64,000 bases of DNA from Balanoglossus misakiensis (Eukaryota > Hemichordata), in assembly GCA_040954595.2 (NCBI GenBank), contig CM082594.2, positions 10,540,001 to 10,604,000 of the forward strand. The letters are read 5' to 3'. Made by a program: the position numbers and the translations under genes. The notes beneath the pieces were generated by a model that was not told the origin of the DNA, ran no database searches, and saw only the letters and a program-made list of their open reading frames with translations. Positions 37,502-54,240 of this stretch are shown here, piece after piece (within the stretch, counting starts at the first letter, position 1; each line of letters begins with the position of its first letter).

Positions 37502-40494
37502 GTACTGTCGTAGCTAATGTTGACACAGGGCGTGGCAAGGGGAGTATCAGAATTTACAGCGAGTCCATACCTCTTCTTCCATTTTATCTTTGTCTTCGTA
37601 TTGCATCTTCCAGATTCCTGCACCCAATTTACCGCTTATCATGTAACGTTGGCGATTGTGTCGTCATGGGAACAAAGAAATGGTGAACTAGTTGTGCGTA
37701 CCCGTGTTTATATCTGGATGGTAAGGTGTTGTTGAACGTGGCAGGTAAGATTTGCGCAAAAGGATTGCGTTATGCAATCTCATTGTTTAATTATTTTCAA
37801 GAAAGAAAAAATCTTGTCAACGGCGCCCTCTTAGTATTGTAAAGCGGAGTAAGGTAATTACATGAGATGTACATTGTACTAGTAAAACCTCTCTTCTGTC
37901 TGTGGTTAAAGTAAACATAACCAGTACTGTCTTTATGGAAATAGCACTGAGCTATTGTGTAACAACTTCCCGATTACCGTTTTAAGAGCCTATATGTTTG
38001 AATCGATTTCTTGGTTGTGTAAGAATCGATCGAGATGGCCACAATTGCACATAAATGGCACATCACTGTACATAAACTGGTCTTATGGAAGTTGAAGAGT
38101 TTAAATCGATCGTATCAGCACCGAACAGCAACGTGAAATTTTAGGAATTGTCACACTCGGTGGTGATCATTTCATTCGGTTTGGTCGATTACCGCTCGGG
38201 GCTGAGTCTGCTCAGTTGGCCCCACGCGCCGTGTTTACGGGGCATGGCAACAAACAAAATGAAACAAAACAAAGCGCAATATGTGGTGTCATCAACTACG
38301 ATGTGAATTTCAAGACGGCGACATTCGTGTGATATAGTGTGCGCCACGTGCACAGATAATCGAAATAAATCTGACATGTTCAAAACAAAAATTACGTGAT
38401 AGTTATTGGGAACGACATCAAATGAAGTGAATAGCCATCATAAGATTGTCGATAAAGTTACGGAAATAGTTTTAATGTCGTACTCTAATTGGATTAGCTG
38501 TATTACAAAGTCTGTCTTGATTTCTGTTGTCGTGTGGCTGATGTTGTCATAGTGACTACGCCAATTAGGTTGGCTGGACATCCTTGAAAACATGAAAGTG
38601 ACAGTTTCAAAAGTTCGGATTGAGCGTTTTTCGGTGATATGATACGTGGCACCATAGTCTCATAGAAGCAAGACTCGCTTCTAATATGCAAGTTTGTCAA
38701 ATTCTGATATAACGCTTGTTCCTGTAGATTAACATGACATGCAACTATTTTATCGCGGAAACGTTCTACACCTGAAGTTCAGGTCACAAGATTAATCGGA
38801 CAACTGTTAAGTTCCCGGTAAAGTGAGATAAACAACCTATATCGATGTGTTGATAACAGTCGAGGATCTTCGGGATCATCTCGCGGTAAACAAAACGATA
38901 AATAGCTCGTCGTCAAGATACTGATTACGTCACACGGACCGTCTTTGCTGTTGAGAACAAAGGCGGTCACTCCGACCCATGGCTTCAACCTTTGACATGT
39001 TTGCTAATTTATGCGCGAATGTCCTTTTGGTACGAAGACGTGTCGTGACAGATAGAAAACGATTTTCACCTTCGGCGCATTGCATGTTTTGTTTGGCTCT
39101 TCTGTCAAAAGAATGAACAATGCACGTCCAGTGAAGAAACGTTCAAGTTCTGTCTTGTGGTGGCCGGTCCTCCTTGTTAATCTTGAAAACGTGGCCTCGG
39201 TTTCTGAATAGAGATCATCTGTGCCTCGTCACCATCTTGGTCCAAGTGCGAGTCTTCAGTGGTCTTTGACCAGGTGAAGAATATTGTAGGGTTACTTTTT
39301 AGTTTAATAAATACTAGGTTTTCTCAGTCTTTGTCAAAACCTTGTGCGTACATCTCTATGTCCCGGAAGAATGATATGGTTGACACTAGCACACATCTCC
39401 TAGCACACCAAGAGTGGGGCGGATGTGACCTTGTAACCTCTGAAATGACCTGTCAACGACCATTAAGTGGTTGTAGGCTTTCCCTACATGACTTTTTATG
39501 TTATAATTAATTTATAGCCTCGTGAGACCTATGTTTTTGGTGCTGTCTGTCAGTGGAGGTGTGTGGTACTTGTGTGACCTACAGTCTTTCCATCACCGTC
39601 CACGATTACAATGACATTGGCTAATGCGTGAAGACATTAACGATTTTCTGACATTATCACGAGAGAAGAAAAAAGTAAATTTCGTCGTGCTTTGGTGACA
39701 GGTGTACCCGTAAAACTGTCAACGGGTGGAAAAAATATACCATTGCTATTTTTATTGGTTTGTTTTAGAATGCGACTCAAACATCATTCTGTGTTCGTTC
39801 GTTTGTCCCTTTATTTGTTTGTTTGCCGTGGAAACATTCTCCTTCACACGAAACAGTTTTTTTGTCATTCAAATTGCGTCAACTGTCTCTGTCAAAAGGA
39901 CAGGCCCTCCGTGATAAAGAAAGGATCATTTGTTTCCCCTTGAACGAAACACTCGGGAAAAAAGTATCTATACTAGTTTGTTTTCGTGCATATTACATCA
40001 TCTAAAATAAACCCTGTCTTCGATAGTAATTCGTCAACCGAACAACTTGATTCCAGCAAGCATGCTGGTAACTAAGTATGGGTGGCCTTGGTGATAAAAA
40101 AGTACACGAGTGTGAGTAATCTTGAAAAGTGTCACGTGGACAGACCTATCCCTCTCTCCTTGACAACCAGCAGATGCGCAAGCGCGTAGTGAATATACTT
40201 CTGTAAACAGTGATGCACAGCAACGGTATTTATGTAAATTAGATCATCGTGTTTCAAGGGTAATTCTTGTTGTCTAGTGCAACGTTTCTAACGTTTTTAT
40301 AAGTTTATTCTACCGTGTGATTAAAAAATTATAGTGTCTGTATCGATATTTAATTGTATCAAGCTTTATATGCCATCGCTGATCTCAGAAAATGGACACA
40401 GAACGCATTTAAAGGAGGAGAGAACACCCTTTAACAGGCCTACCTATCTTAAATGGTACGTTCGTCAATTTGCTTAACCGATCAACTGAGCACA

Positions 40495-40563
40495 ATTGGC
40501 CAATCGGAGAGCTCAATGATTTGAATCTTATTAACGGCCATAGCAACGGATAGGGTATATAAA
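40495..40563 (+). promoter_or_regulatory. alpha-tubulin core promoter (double CCAAT, RFX-like half-site, TATA)
   Basis: ATTGGCCAAT (40495-40504) is a palindrome with a CCAAT box on both strands. GGCCATAGCAAC (40537-40548 approximately) contains an RFX half-site. TATATAAA (40556-40563) is a strong TATA box, placing the start near 40590 and giving a 5' UTR of about 100 bases before the ATG. Spacing is typical of a highly expressed housekeeping promoter. Confidence 0.75.
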
Positions 40564-40691
40564 GGGGTCATCCCGCCTTCGACCTTCATTGCAGTTCTCA
40601 CTGTCTGACTATAACCGTCAACGTTGTGAGGCAATTTTGAATCTAATTTAACGCCAATTTCCTCCTCTACTTTAAACCACATCAAGTCAAA

Positions 40692-43016
<2,325 letters not shown>

Positions 43017-43220
43017 ACATGCTTAGACTATCAATCAACATCAACATCATGACTAACACTCCGAACAATGTAGCTTGAGAATTTCAGTTTTGAATCTTTG
43101 GCGACATTTGTAGGATTTATTTTTGTTGATTCAACATCAGAAACGCCGAGTAACAACTTCGGTTTAAGTGTATATGAACGTGTTCTTTGAACACCTAAGC
43201 TTATGTTCTGTTAAGTCAGA

Positions 43221-43226
43221 AATAAA
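43221..43226 (+). terminator. poly(A) signal of alpha-tubulin
   Basis: AATAAA lies about 205 bases after the stop codon, followed by a GT/T-rich stretch (GTATGTGTTG) typical of a cleavage region. Confidence 0.8.
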
Positions 43227-44157
43227 AAGACTAAACCTAAAATTGGTCGTATGTGTTGTATTACTTGCAGTTTGTTGTGTGTGATATACAAGTACCAATT
43301 CAAAGCAAAATCCCTCAAAATGAAAGTGTTTTCACATTCTGTCACTTTGTCTCCTTGATTCCTTTTCTACCTGCTTTCTTTTCAAGAGGAATAATTTTGG
43401 AACGAAAAGGTAAAATATCGCCCACACTAAATGTACTTTGCCCTGTCGACACGCATGAGCAGGAAACAACAGTACCCTCAACTGACTTCAGTGCGCATGA
43501 ATCTCACCCCGTTCACTACTGGGCGCCTAAATAGTCGCCAACTCGTCACCTTTGCCAAAACCATCGCTTTGTACCCGGTGGGTCCCCTAAATAAAGTCGT
43601 ATCAAACACACTGTGACAAAATTGGCCCCCGTCAACTTCAGACCATGAGTCTATACAGAACCAAATTACGCTTGAAGCAACTCAAACAATCTTACTTTCC
43701 GACTCGGACTACAAAATCAGCGAAACTGAAATCACGATTATTCTTTTGTTTTTATTATACTAAATGTAAATGGTAAAGAGGGTGCAGTTTTCAAGTTCAT
43801 TGACAGTTACCATGAATGGACCAGCCTAGGCGGCCCCAAAGAAGTAATTGCTTGCCCACTGGTGAATTTGTCATGTGGTGAAATCAAGATTGGACATTGT
43901 GCTAAGACTTTGTTATATTTCTGACATGGTCACTTTCGTAACCCCTGAGGGATTAAACGTTATACTGGTCTACATTTTATCTTGCCGCGACTTTGCAATG
44001 GAATTATTGCGGGCTCTCATTTTTCTGCTAAAAATCCTTTCGTCTCTGTTCTTTTGCCAAAAAAACAGGGGCCGTATTCTCACAAATTGCTTTTTCTTCT
44101 CATGATGAATTGGAAAATCCGGAATCGGGGAAACTGGTCTTACAACGAGACTGGCCA
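43227..44157. other. intergenic region between alpha-tubulin and HSC70
   Basis: About 0.9 kb between two genes on the same strand. No coding exon or repeat is evident. Confidence 0.5.
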
Positions 44158-44276
44158 TTCTAGAATATTCTTTAGCGCCGGAAGAACTATGACGTAACCA
44201 CATCGGAATGCTGCATTCAGAAGAGGGGTGGACAGGTCAGTAATAAACGACGCCCCCAATCATTACCCATAAAAGC
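44158..44276 (+). promoter_or_regulatory. HSC70 promoter with heat-shock element, CCAAT and TATA-like box
   Basis: TTC-TA-GAA-TA-TTC (44158-44170) is a perfect three-unit heat-shock element with correct 5-base spacing. CCAAT follows at 44256-44260 and CATAAAAG at 44269-44276. This predicts transcription starting near 44300 and induction by HSF1. Confidence 0.75.
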
Positions 44277-44296
44277 TCAGTTGGCTTCGTCGAGTT

Positions 44297-44423
44297 CATT
44301 GTCATTTAGCTCGTGTTGAAGAAGAGCTGAAAATTTTGTGTGTGAAGAACACCAGGTCAAAAATTACGACGTTTTGAGACTTATATTCGCAGTTTCCTTT
44401 AACTTTTAACTTCTTACAACCAG
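44297..44423 (+). other. HSPA8: non-coding first exon (5' UTR) of HSC70
   Basis: The exon starts about 25 bases after the TATA-like box and ends at a donor (CAACCAG|GTAGGT, 44423/44424). It joins 46276 (TTATAG|AAAAAATGG), a 1.85 kb first intron. A long intron just before the start codon is usual in HSC70 genes. The 5' boundary is estimated. Confidence 0.6.
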
Positions 44424-45150
44424 GTAGGTGGTTTATGATAATATCTGGAAAATGATCGTACGATCGCGTGCTTTTTTTTTTTTTTACAGAAAGCCGCTTG
44501 TGCGTGTTAGAAAACGTGGTGAACACGTGCTGACGCGACGCGCGATCGACTGCATCCCTTGTTCTGAAACTATCACCTTTTTTTCATTTCGAAAGTTTAA
44601 GTTCTAGTCTTTATTTAAGTCGTCCCGACATATATTCGTGAAGTCGATTTCCAATTCGACAAAAAGTTTAAGTTGTCGCGCGTCGTAAAATCGTCAAACA
44701 TTGAACTGCTTTATAGATTGAGTGAATTTATGTAAGCGGGTGAATTGTCTAGATGGAATACGACGCGAATTGTTCTTCGTAGATGAATGAGCGATAGGTC
44801 GTTGAACTTGTAACAGAGCGCTGTACATATCGTTGCCGAAAAGCCAGTTTCAACTGTTCTGAAATCAATACCGATGGCGTGACCATGAACGCTTACTATT
44901 TATAAGGTCTATGGAGATAATAAGGCCGATACACGTGCAGGTTTATATAATTTTAACCCTCATATTGTGCCAGAAATTCATGATAAAAAATTTTGAAGTA
45001 ATCTTTTCGTAAAACCATTCCTGTATTCCGTCTCGGCGTTAGCAATAGGACGCCTTAAATTAGTAATCTGCTCTCTGTGTGAGGCCGATAATACGAGAGA
45101 ACGCTTCTCGCACAATGACCTCTGCGTTATTCAAATACATGTAACGCCAT

Positions 45151-45163
45151 TTCTAGAAATTTC
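45151..45163. promoter_or_regulatory. perfect heat-shock element 1 in HSC70 intron 1
   Basis: TTC-TA-GAA-AT-TTC gives three alternating units at exact spacing, about 730 bp into the first intron. Confidence 0.55.
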
Positions 45164-45362
45164 TATTTAAAAAAAGCTTCGTTCGAAAGCGAACGGGAGC
45201 CTGGGCAAGTTGTGGTTAATAACTGGCATTAATTATCGCGTATTGTCTGTCCATAATTCGGCACATTTAGGTTAGAATTTCGATCGTTCTCGCCGCTGAA
45301 ATATGAGCTTTTGTAAAGCGCTCCGACAGGTTACGTAACCAGTGTCGTTTTGTTCAGGCGTG

Positions 45363-45375
45363 GAAGGTTCTGGAA
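45363..45375. promoter_or_regulatory. perfect heat-shock element 2 in HSC70 intron 1
   Basis: GAA-GG-TTC-TG-GAA is a second perfect three-unit element 200 bp after the previous one. An AT-rich TATAAA (about 45518) follows 150 bp later, so an alternative intronic promoter is conceivable but unproven. Confidence 0.5.
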
Positions 45376-46281
45376 ACGTCGCTTCCTTTCGTACATTCGT
45401 GATTTGCCTGACCTAGGTAACGAAATCATCCAGTCTTTGTGTAAATGGGCCAAAAGTCCATGATATTTCTCTTCGAAAACATTTTTTTTTCGTGATGAGA
45501 AACTGTCAACCTCGTGAATATAAACTAGGGCGAATAAAACAGGGCGGGTCACACATGTGCGTGCTCTGTTCCATAATGGTTGCGTCTGTGATATCCCGGA
45601 TGTTCACGTCTCTATTGCGATTGATTGACTAATTGATTGGCTTTGCGGGTTAATGCTTATCGATGAAGAGCTAAGATGGTCCCTTGATGAGCATACAGCC
45701 ATTTAGTGTGACTTTCCGACTCCTGGAAAAAATACGTTTTGAATTTGATACATTTTCACGTGTATACAGTACAGACCATGAAGGTCGTCCGCTGGCGCTT
45801 CTACGGTATCTCAATAAAGCAGACGCGCAGTACAAAGTAGTGTTACGTAAGCGAGAACTCGTGGTCAAACGCAAACTGTCTCGCCATGGCTTCTTTTGTT
45901 CAGAGGCTGGCTACCACTAACAAATGCATTTAAATAAAACAAAGACAGCAGATGGCGTGCTGTGAACGTGATCAAACGGAACTAAGGCGTGATATTCAGT
46001 CGTTCTATTTATTCAATCCTGCACTGGTAGAAAATAACGAAATATGTGGAACTTTTGAAATAACACAAATCAAACGGAAGTCTAAAATTTGTGACTAATT
46101 TTTAGCAAATTCCTGTGACAAATAGACTCCCCGTTTCTCCACACATGCTTGACAATGCACTAGCTCCGTGGTATATCCATGGTAAGATCAGTATCTACCG
46201 TTAGTGTTTTCAGCATCGAATAATATGACGATGTTTTAAGTAGTAACGTAGATTTTCACCAATCTTTTCATTATAGAAAAA

Positions 46282-50018
<3,737 letters not shown>

Positions 50019-50373
50019 ATGTTGTCGTTCATTCGAACCCGGTCTGCTTTTCTACCCTGGATACCCTGCTCCATAAAGTACAACGCCATTGACCAACTCC
50101 AGTTGTCTTTCGAACTTCGTAAATAACATTTGTTGTCCCTAGACTTGACCAGCCGACTGCCTCTTCATTGCCTCGACGATGAAGTGGCCAAATTTCCATC
50201 ACATATCAGTACATATACTCTTCTACCGTATGTCAAGAGACGTTACTCTGCATTGGCAAGTTCTTTCTGTAACTCAATTAATGTTCTGTTGCACGCAACC
50301 AGCGCGGATTATCATGAACTTTGAAATTGTTAATCGACGTGTGCGCATGTGTGTGAATTTACTGTAACCAAGT

Positions 50374-50379
50374 AATAAA
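50374..50379 (+). terminator. poly(A) signal of HSC70
   Basis: AATAAA lies 355 bases after the stop codon, followed by TGTTACGTTTATTG and GTGTTTGGT, a plausible GU-rich element. The satellite begins roughly 100 bases downstream. Confidence 0.75.
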
Positions 50380-50484
50380 ATGTTACGTTTATTGTATACA
50401 ATGTGTTTGGTATCTTTTGTTAAAGCTCCATTAGCTGTAACATGTGATGTTTTTAAAAGTCGAAAATTTGTCTCTTTGAAGATT

Positions 50485-50655
50485 TTCATGAGCAAGAACC
50501 CATGAAAAATGTCAAGAAACGACAAGATAACCGAAATATGTAAAGCCGGGAAACTGTCATTTGTTGATAAAATTCATAAGCAATAACCCGTGAAAAAATG
50601 TCCAGAAACGACAAAATTCGGAAATTCGGAGAACTGTCATTTTTTTATTAAATTC
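50485..50655 (-). repeat. two degenerate satellite monomers at the array edge, apparently inverted
   Basis: Two copies of a related unit (GTCAAGAAACGAC near 50511 and GTCCAGAAACGAC near 50600) are spaced 89 bp apart, the satellite period. Read on the plus strand, each contains AGCAAGAACCCATG or AGCAATAACCCGTG. These resemble AGCTATAACCCATG, the reverse complement of the array monomer, and similarity continues past it. Edge copies in a tandem array normally decay; opposite orientation would be unusual. Confidence 0.5.
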
Positions 50656-50659
50656 ATTT

Positions 50660-53600
50660 TCAAATTCGCGAGTTTGCGAATTTTCAAAATTTCTTCAAAT
50701 CTTGATAAAAACCATGGGTTATAGCTCAGGAAAATCTTCAAAAATCGACTATTTTTCGAGTTTGCGATTTTTCAAAATTTCTTCAAATCTTGATAAAAAC
50801 CATGGGTTATAGCTCAGGAAAATCGTGAAAAATCGACGATTTTTCGAGTTTGCGAATTTTCAAAATTTCTTCAAATCTTGATAAAAACCATGGGTTATAG
50901 CTCAGGAAAATCTTCAAAAATCGACGATTTTTCGAGTTTGCGAATTTTCAAAATTTCTTCAAATCTTGATAAAAACCATGGGTTATAGCTCAGGAAAATC
51001 TTCAAAAATCGACTATTTTTCGAGTTTGCGAATTTTCAAAATTTCTTCAAATCTTGATAAAAACCATGGGTTACAGCTCAGGAAAACCTTCAAAAATCGA
51101 CGATTTTTCGAGTTTGCGAATTTTCAAAATTTCTTCAAATCTTGATAAAAACCATGGGTTATAGCTCAGGAAAACCTTCAAAAATCGACGATTTTTCGAG
51201 TTTGCGAATTTTCAAAATTTCTTCAAATCTTGATAAAAACCATGGGTTATAGCTCACGAAAACCTTCAAAAATCGACGATTTTTCGAGTTTGCGAATTTT
51301 CAAAATTTCTTCAAATCTTGATAAAAACCATGGGTTATAGCTCAGGAAAACCTTCAAAAATCGACGATTTTTCGAGTTTGCGAATTTTCAAAATTTCTTC
51401 AAATCTTGATAAAAACCATGGGTTATAGCTCAGGAAAACCTTCAAAAATCGACTATTTTTCGAGTTTGCGAATTTTCAAAATTTCTTCAAATCTTGATAA
51501 AAACCATGGGTTATAGCTCAGGAAAATCTTCAAAAATCGACGATTTTTCGAGTTTGCGAATTTTCAAAATTTCTTCAAATCTTGATAAAAACCATGGGTT
51601 ATAGCTCAGGAAAACCTTCAAAAATCGACGATTTTTCGAGTTTGCGAATTTTCAAAATTTCTTCAAATCTTGATAAAAACCATGGGTTATAGCTCAGGAA
51701 AACCTTCAAAAATAGACGATTTTTCGAGTTTGCGAATTTTCAAAATTTCTTCAAATCTTGATAAAAACCATGGGTTATAGCTCAGGAAAACCTTCAAAAA
51801 TCGACGATTTTTCGAGTTTGCGAATTTTCAAAATTTCTTCAAATCTTGATAAAAACCATGGGTTATAGCTCAGGAAAACCTTCAAAAATCGACGATTTTT
51901 CGAGTTTGCGAATTTTCAAAATTTCTTCAAATCTTGATAAAAACCATGGGTTATAGCTCAGGAAAACCTTCAAAAATCGACGATTTTTCGAGTTTGCGAA
52001 TTTTCAAAATTTCTTCAAATCTTGATAAAAACCATGGGTTATAGCTCAGGAAAACCTTCAAAAATCGACGATTTTTCGAGTTTGCGAATTTTCAAAATTT
52101 CTTCAAATCTTGATAAAAACCATGGGTTATAGCTCAGGAAAACCTTCAAAAATCGACGATTTTTCGAGTTTGCGAATTTTCAAAATTTCTTCAAATCTTG
52201 ATAAAAACCATGGGTTATAGCTCAGGAAAACCTTCAAAAATCGACGATTTTTCGAGTTTGCGAATTTTCAAAATTTCTTCAAATCTTGATAAAAACCATG
52301 GGTTATAGCTCAGGAAAACCTTCAAAAATCGACGATTTTTCGAGTTTGCGAATTTTCAAAATTTCTTCAAATCTTGATAAAAACCATGGGTTATAGCTCA
52401 GGAAAACCTTCAAAAATCGACGATTTTTCGAGTTTGCGAATTTTCAAAATTTCTTCAAATCTTGATAAAAACCATGGGTTATAGCTCAGGAAAACCTTCA
52501 AAAATCGACGATTTTTCGAGTTTGCGAATTTTCAAAATTTCTTCAAATCTTGATAAAAACCATGGGTTATAGCTCAGGAAAACCTTCAAAAATCGACGAT
52601 TTTTCGAGTTTGCGAATTTTCAAAATTTCTTCAAATCTTGATAAAAACCATGGGTTATAGCTCAGGAAAACCTTCAAAAATCGACGATTTTTCGAGTTTG
52701 CGAATTTTCAAAATTTCTTCAAATCTTGATAAAAACCATGGGTTATAGCTCAGGAAAACCTTCAAAAATCGACGATTTTTCGAGTTTGCGAATTTTCAAA
52801 ATTTCTTCAAATCTTGATAAAAACCATGGGTTATAGCTCAGGAAAACCTTCAAAAATCGACGATTTTTCGAGTTTGCGAATTTTCAAAATTTCTTCAAAT
52901 CTTGATAAAAACCATGGGTTATAGCTCAGGAAAACCTTCAAAAATCGACGATTTTTCGAGTTTGCGAATTTTCAAAATTTCTTCAAATCTTGATAAAAAC
53001 CATGGGTTATAGCTCAGGAAAACCTTCAAAAATCGACGATTTTTCGAGTTTGCGAATTTTCAAAATTTCTTCAAATCTTGATAAAAACCATGGGTTATAG
53101 CTCAGGAAAACCTTCAAAAATCGACGATTTTTCGAGTTTGCGAATTTTCAAAATTTCTTCAAATCTTGATAAAAACCATGGGTTATAGCTCAGGAAAACC
53201 TTCAAAAATCGACGATTTTTCGAGTTTGCGAATTTTCAAAATTTCTTCAAATCTTGATAAAAACCATGGGTTATAGCTCAGGAAAACCTTCAAAAATCGA
53301 CGATTTTTCGAGTTTGCGAATTTTCAAAATTTCTTCAAATCTTGATAAAAACCATGGGTTATAGCTCAGGAAAACCTTCAAAAATCGACGATTTTTCGAG
53401 TTTGCGAATTTTCAAAATTTCTTCAAATCTTGATAAAAACCATGGGTTATAGCTCAGGAAAACCTTCAAAAATCGACGATTTTTCGAGTTTGCGAATTTT
53501 CAAAATTTCTTCAAATCTTGATAAAAACCATGGGTTATAGCTCAGGAAAACCTTCAAAAATCGACGATTTTTCGAGTTTGCGAATTTTCAAAATTTCTTC

Positions 53601-54240
53601 AAATCTTGATAAAAACCATGGGTTATAGCTCAGGAAAACCTTCAAAAATCGACGATTTTTCGAGTTTGCGAATTTTCAAAATTTCTTCAAATCTTGATAA
53701 AAACCATGGGTTATAGCTCAGGAAAACCTTCAAAAATCGACGATTTTTCGAGTTTGCGAATTTTCAAAATTTCTTCAAATCTTGATAAAAACCATGGGTT
53801 ATAGCTCAGGAAAACCTTCAAAAATCGACGATTTTTCGAGTTTGCGAATTTTCAAAATTTCTTCAAATCTTGATAAAAACCATGGGTTATAGCTCAGGAA
53901 AACCTTCAAAAATCGACGATTTTTCGAGTTTGCGAATTTTCAAAATTTGGTCATTTTTTGAAAAAACCATGGGTTATAGCTCAGGAAAACCTTCAAAAAT
54001 TGACGATTTTTCGAGTTTGCGAATTTTCAAAATTTCTTCAAATCTTGATAAAAACCATGGGTTATAGCTCAGGAAAACCTTCAAAAATCGACGATTTTTC
54101 GAGTTTGCGAATTTTCAAAATTTCTTCAAATCTTGATAAAAACCATGGGTTATAGCTCAGGAAAATCTGCAAAAATCGACGATTTTTCGAGTTTGCGAAT
54201 TTTCAAAATTTGGTCAAATTTTGAAAAAACCATGGGTTAT
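50660..54240. repeat. satellite subfamily A: tandem 88 bp monomers
   Basis: About 40 head-to-tail copies of an 88 bp AT-rich unit. Equal phase recurs at 51601 and 52921, exactly 15 units apart. The diagnostic segment is CTTCAAATCTTGATAAAAACC before CCATGGGTTATAGCTCAGGA, with AACCTTC and TTTTTCGAGTTTGCG after. The first five or six copies vary most (AAATCTTC, AAATCGTG, TCGACTATT); from 51541 to 53940 they are nearly identical, showing recent homogenisation. From 53946 to 54240 subfamily A and B segments are mixed within monomers. Confidence 0.95.

Larger units (their letters stand above)
35733..40494. other. gene-poor interval between the TRIM and alpha-tubulin genes
   Basis: The two genes diverge from this 4.8 kb stretch. 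It holds the microsatellites at 36352-36529 and 37443-37498. I see no coding exon with both splice sites and sensible composition. The open frames here are short and lack protein-like character. Confidence 0.55.

Noticed and set aside
50160-50367. Short frames after the HSC70 stop codon
   Set aside because: They lie in the 3' UTR before the poly(A) signal and look random.
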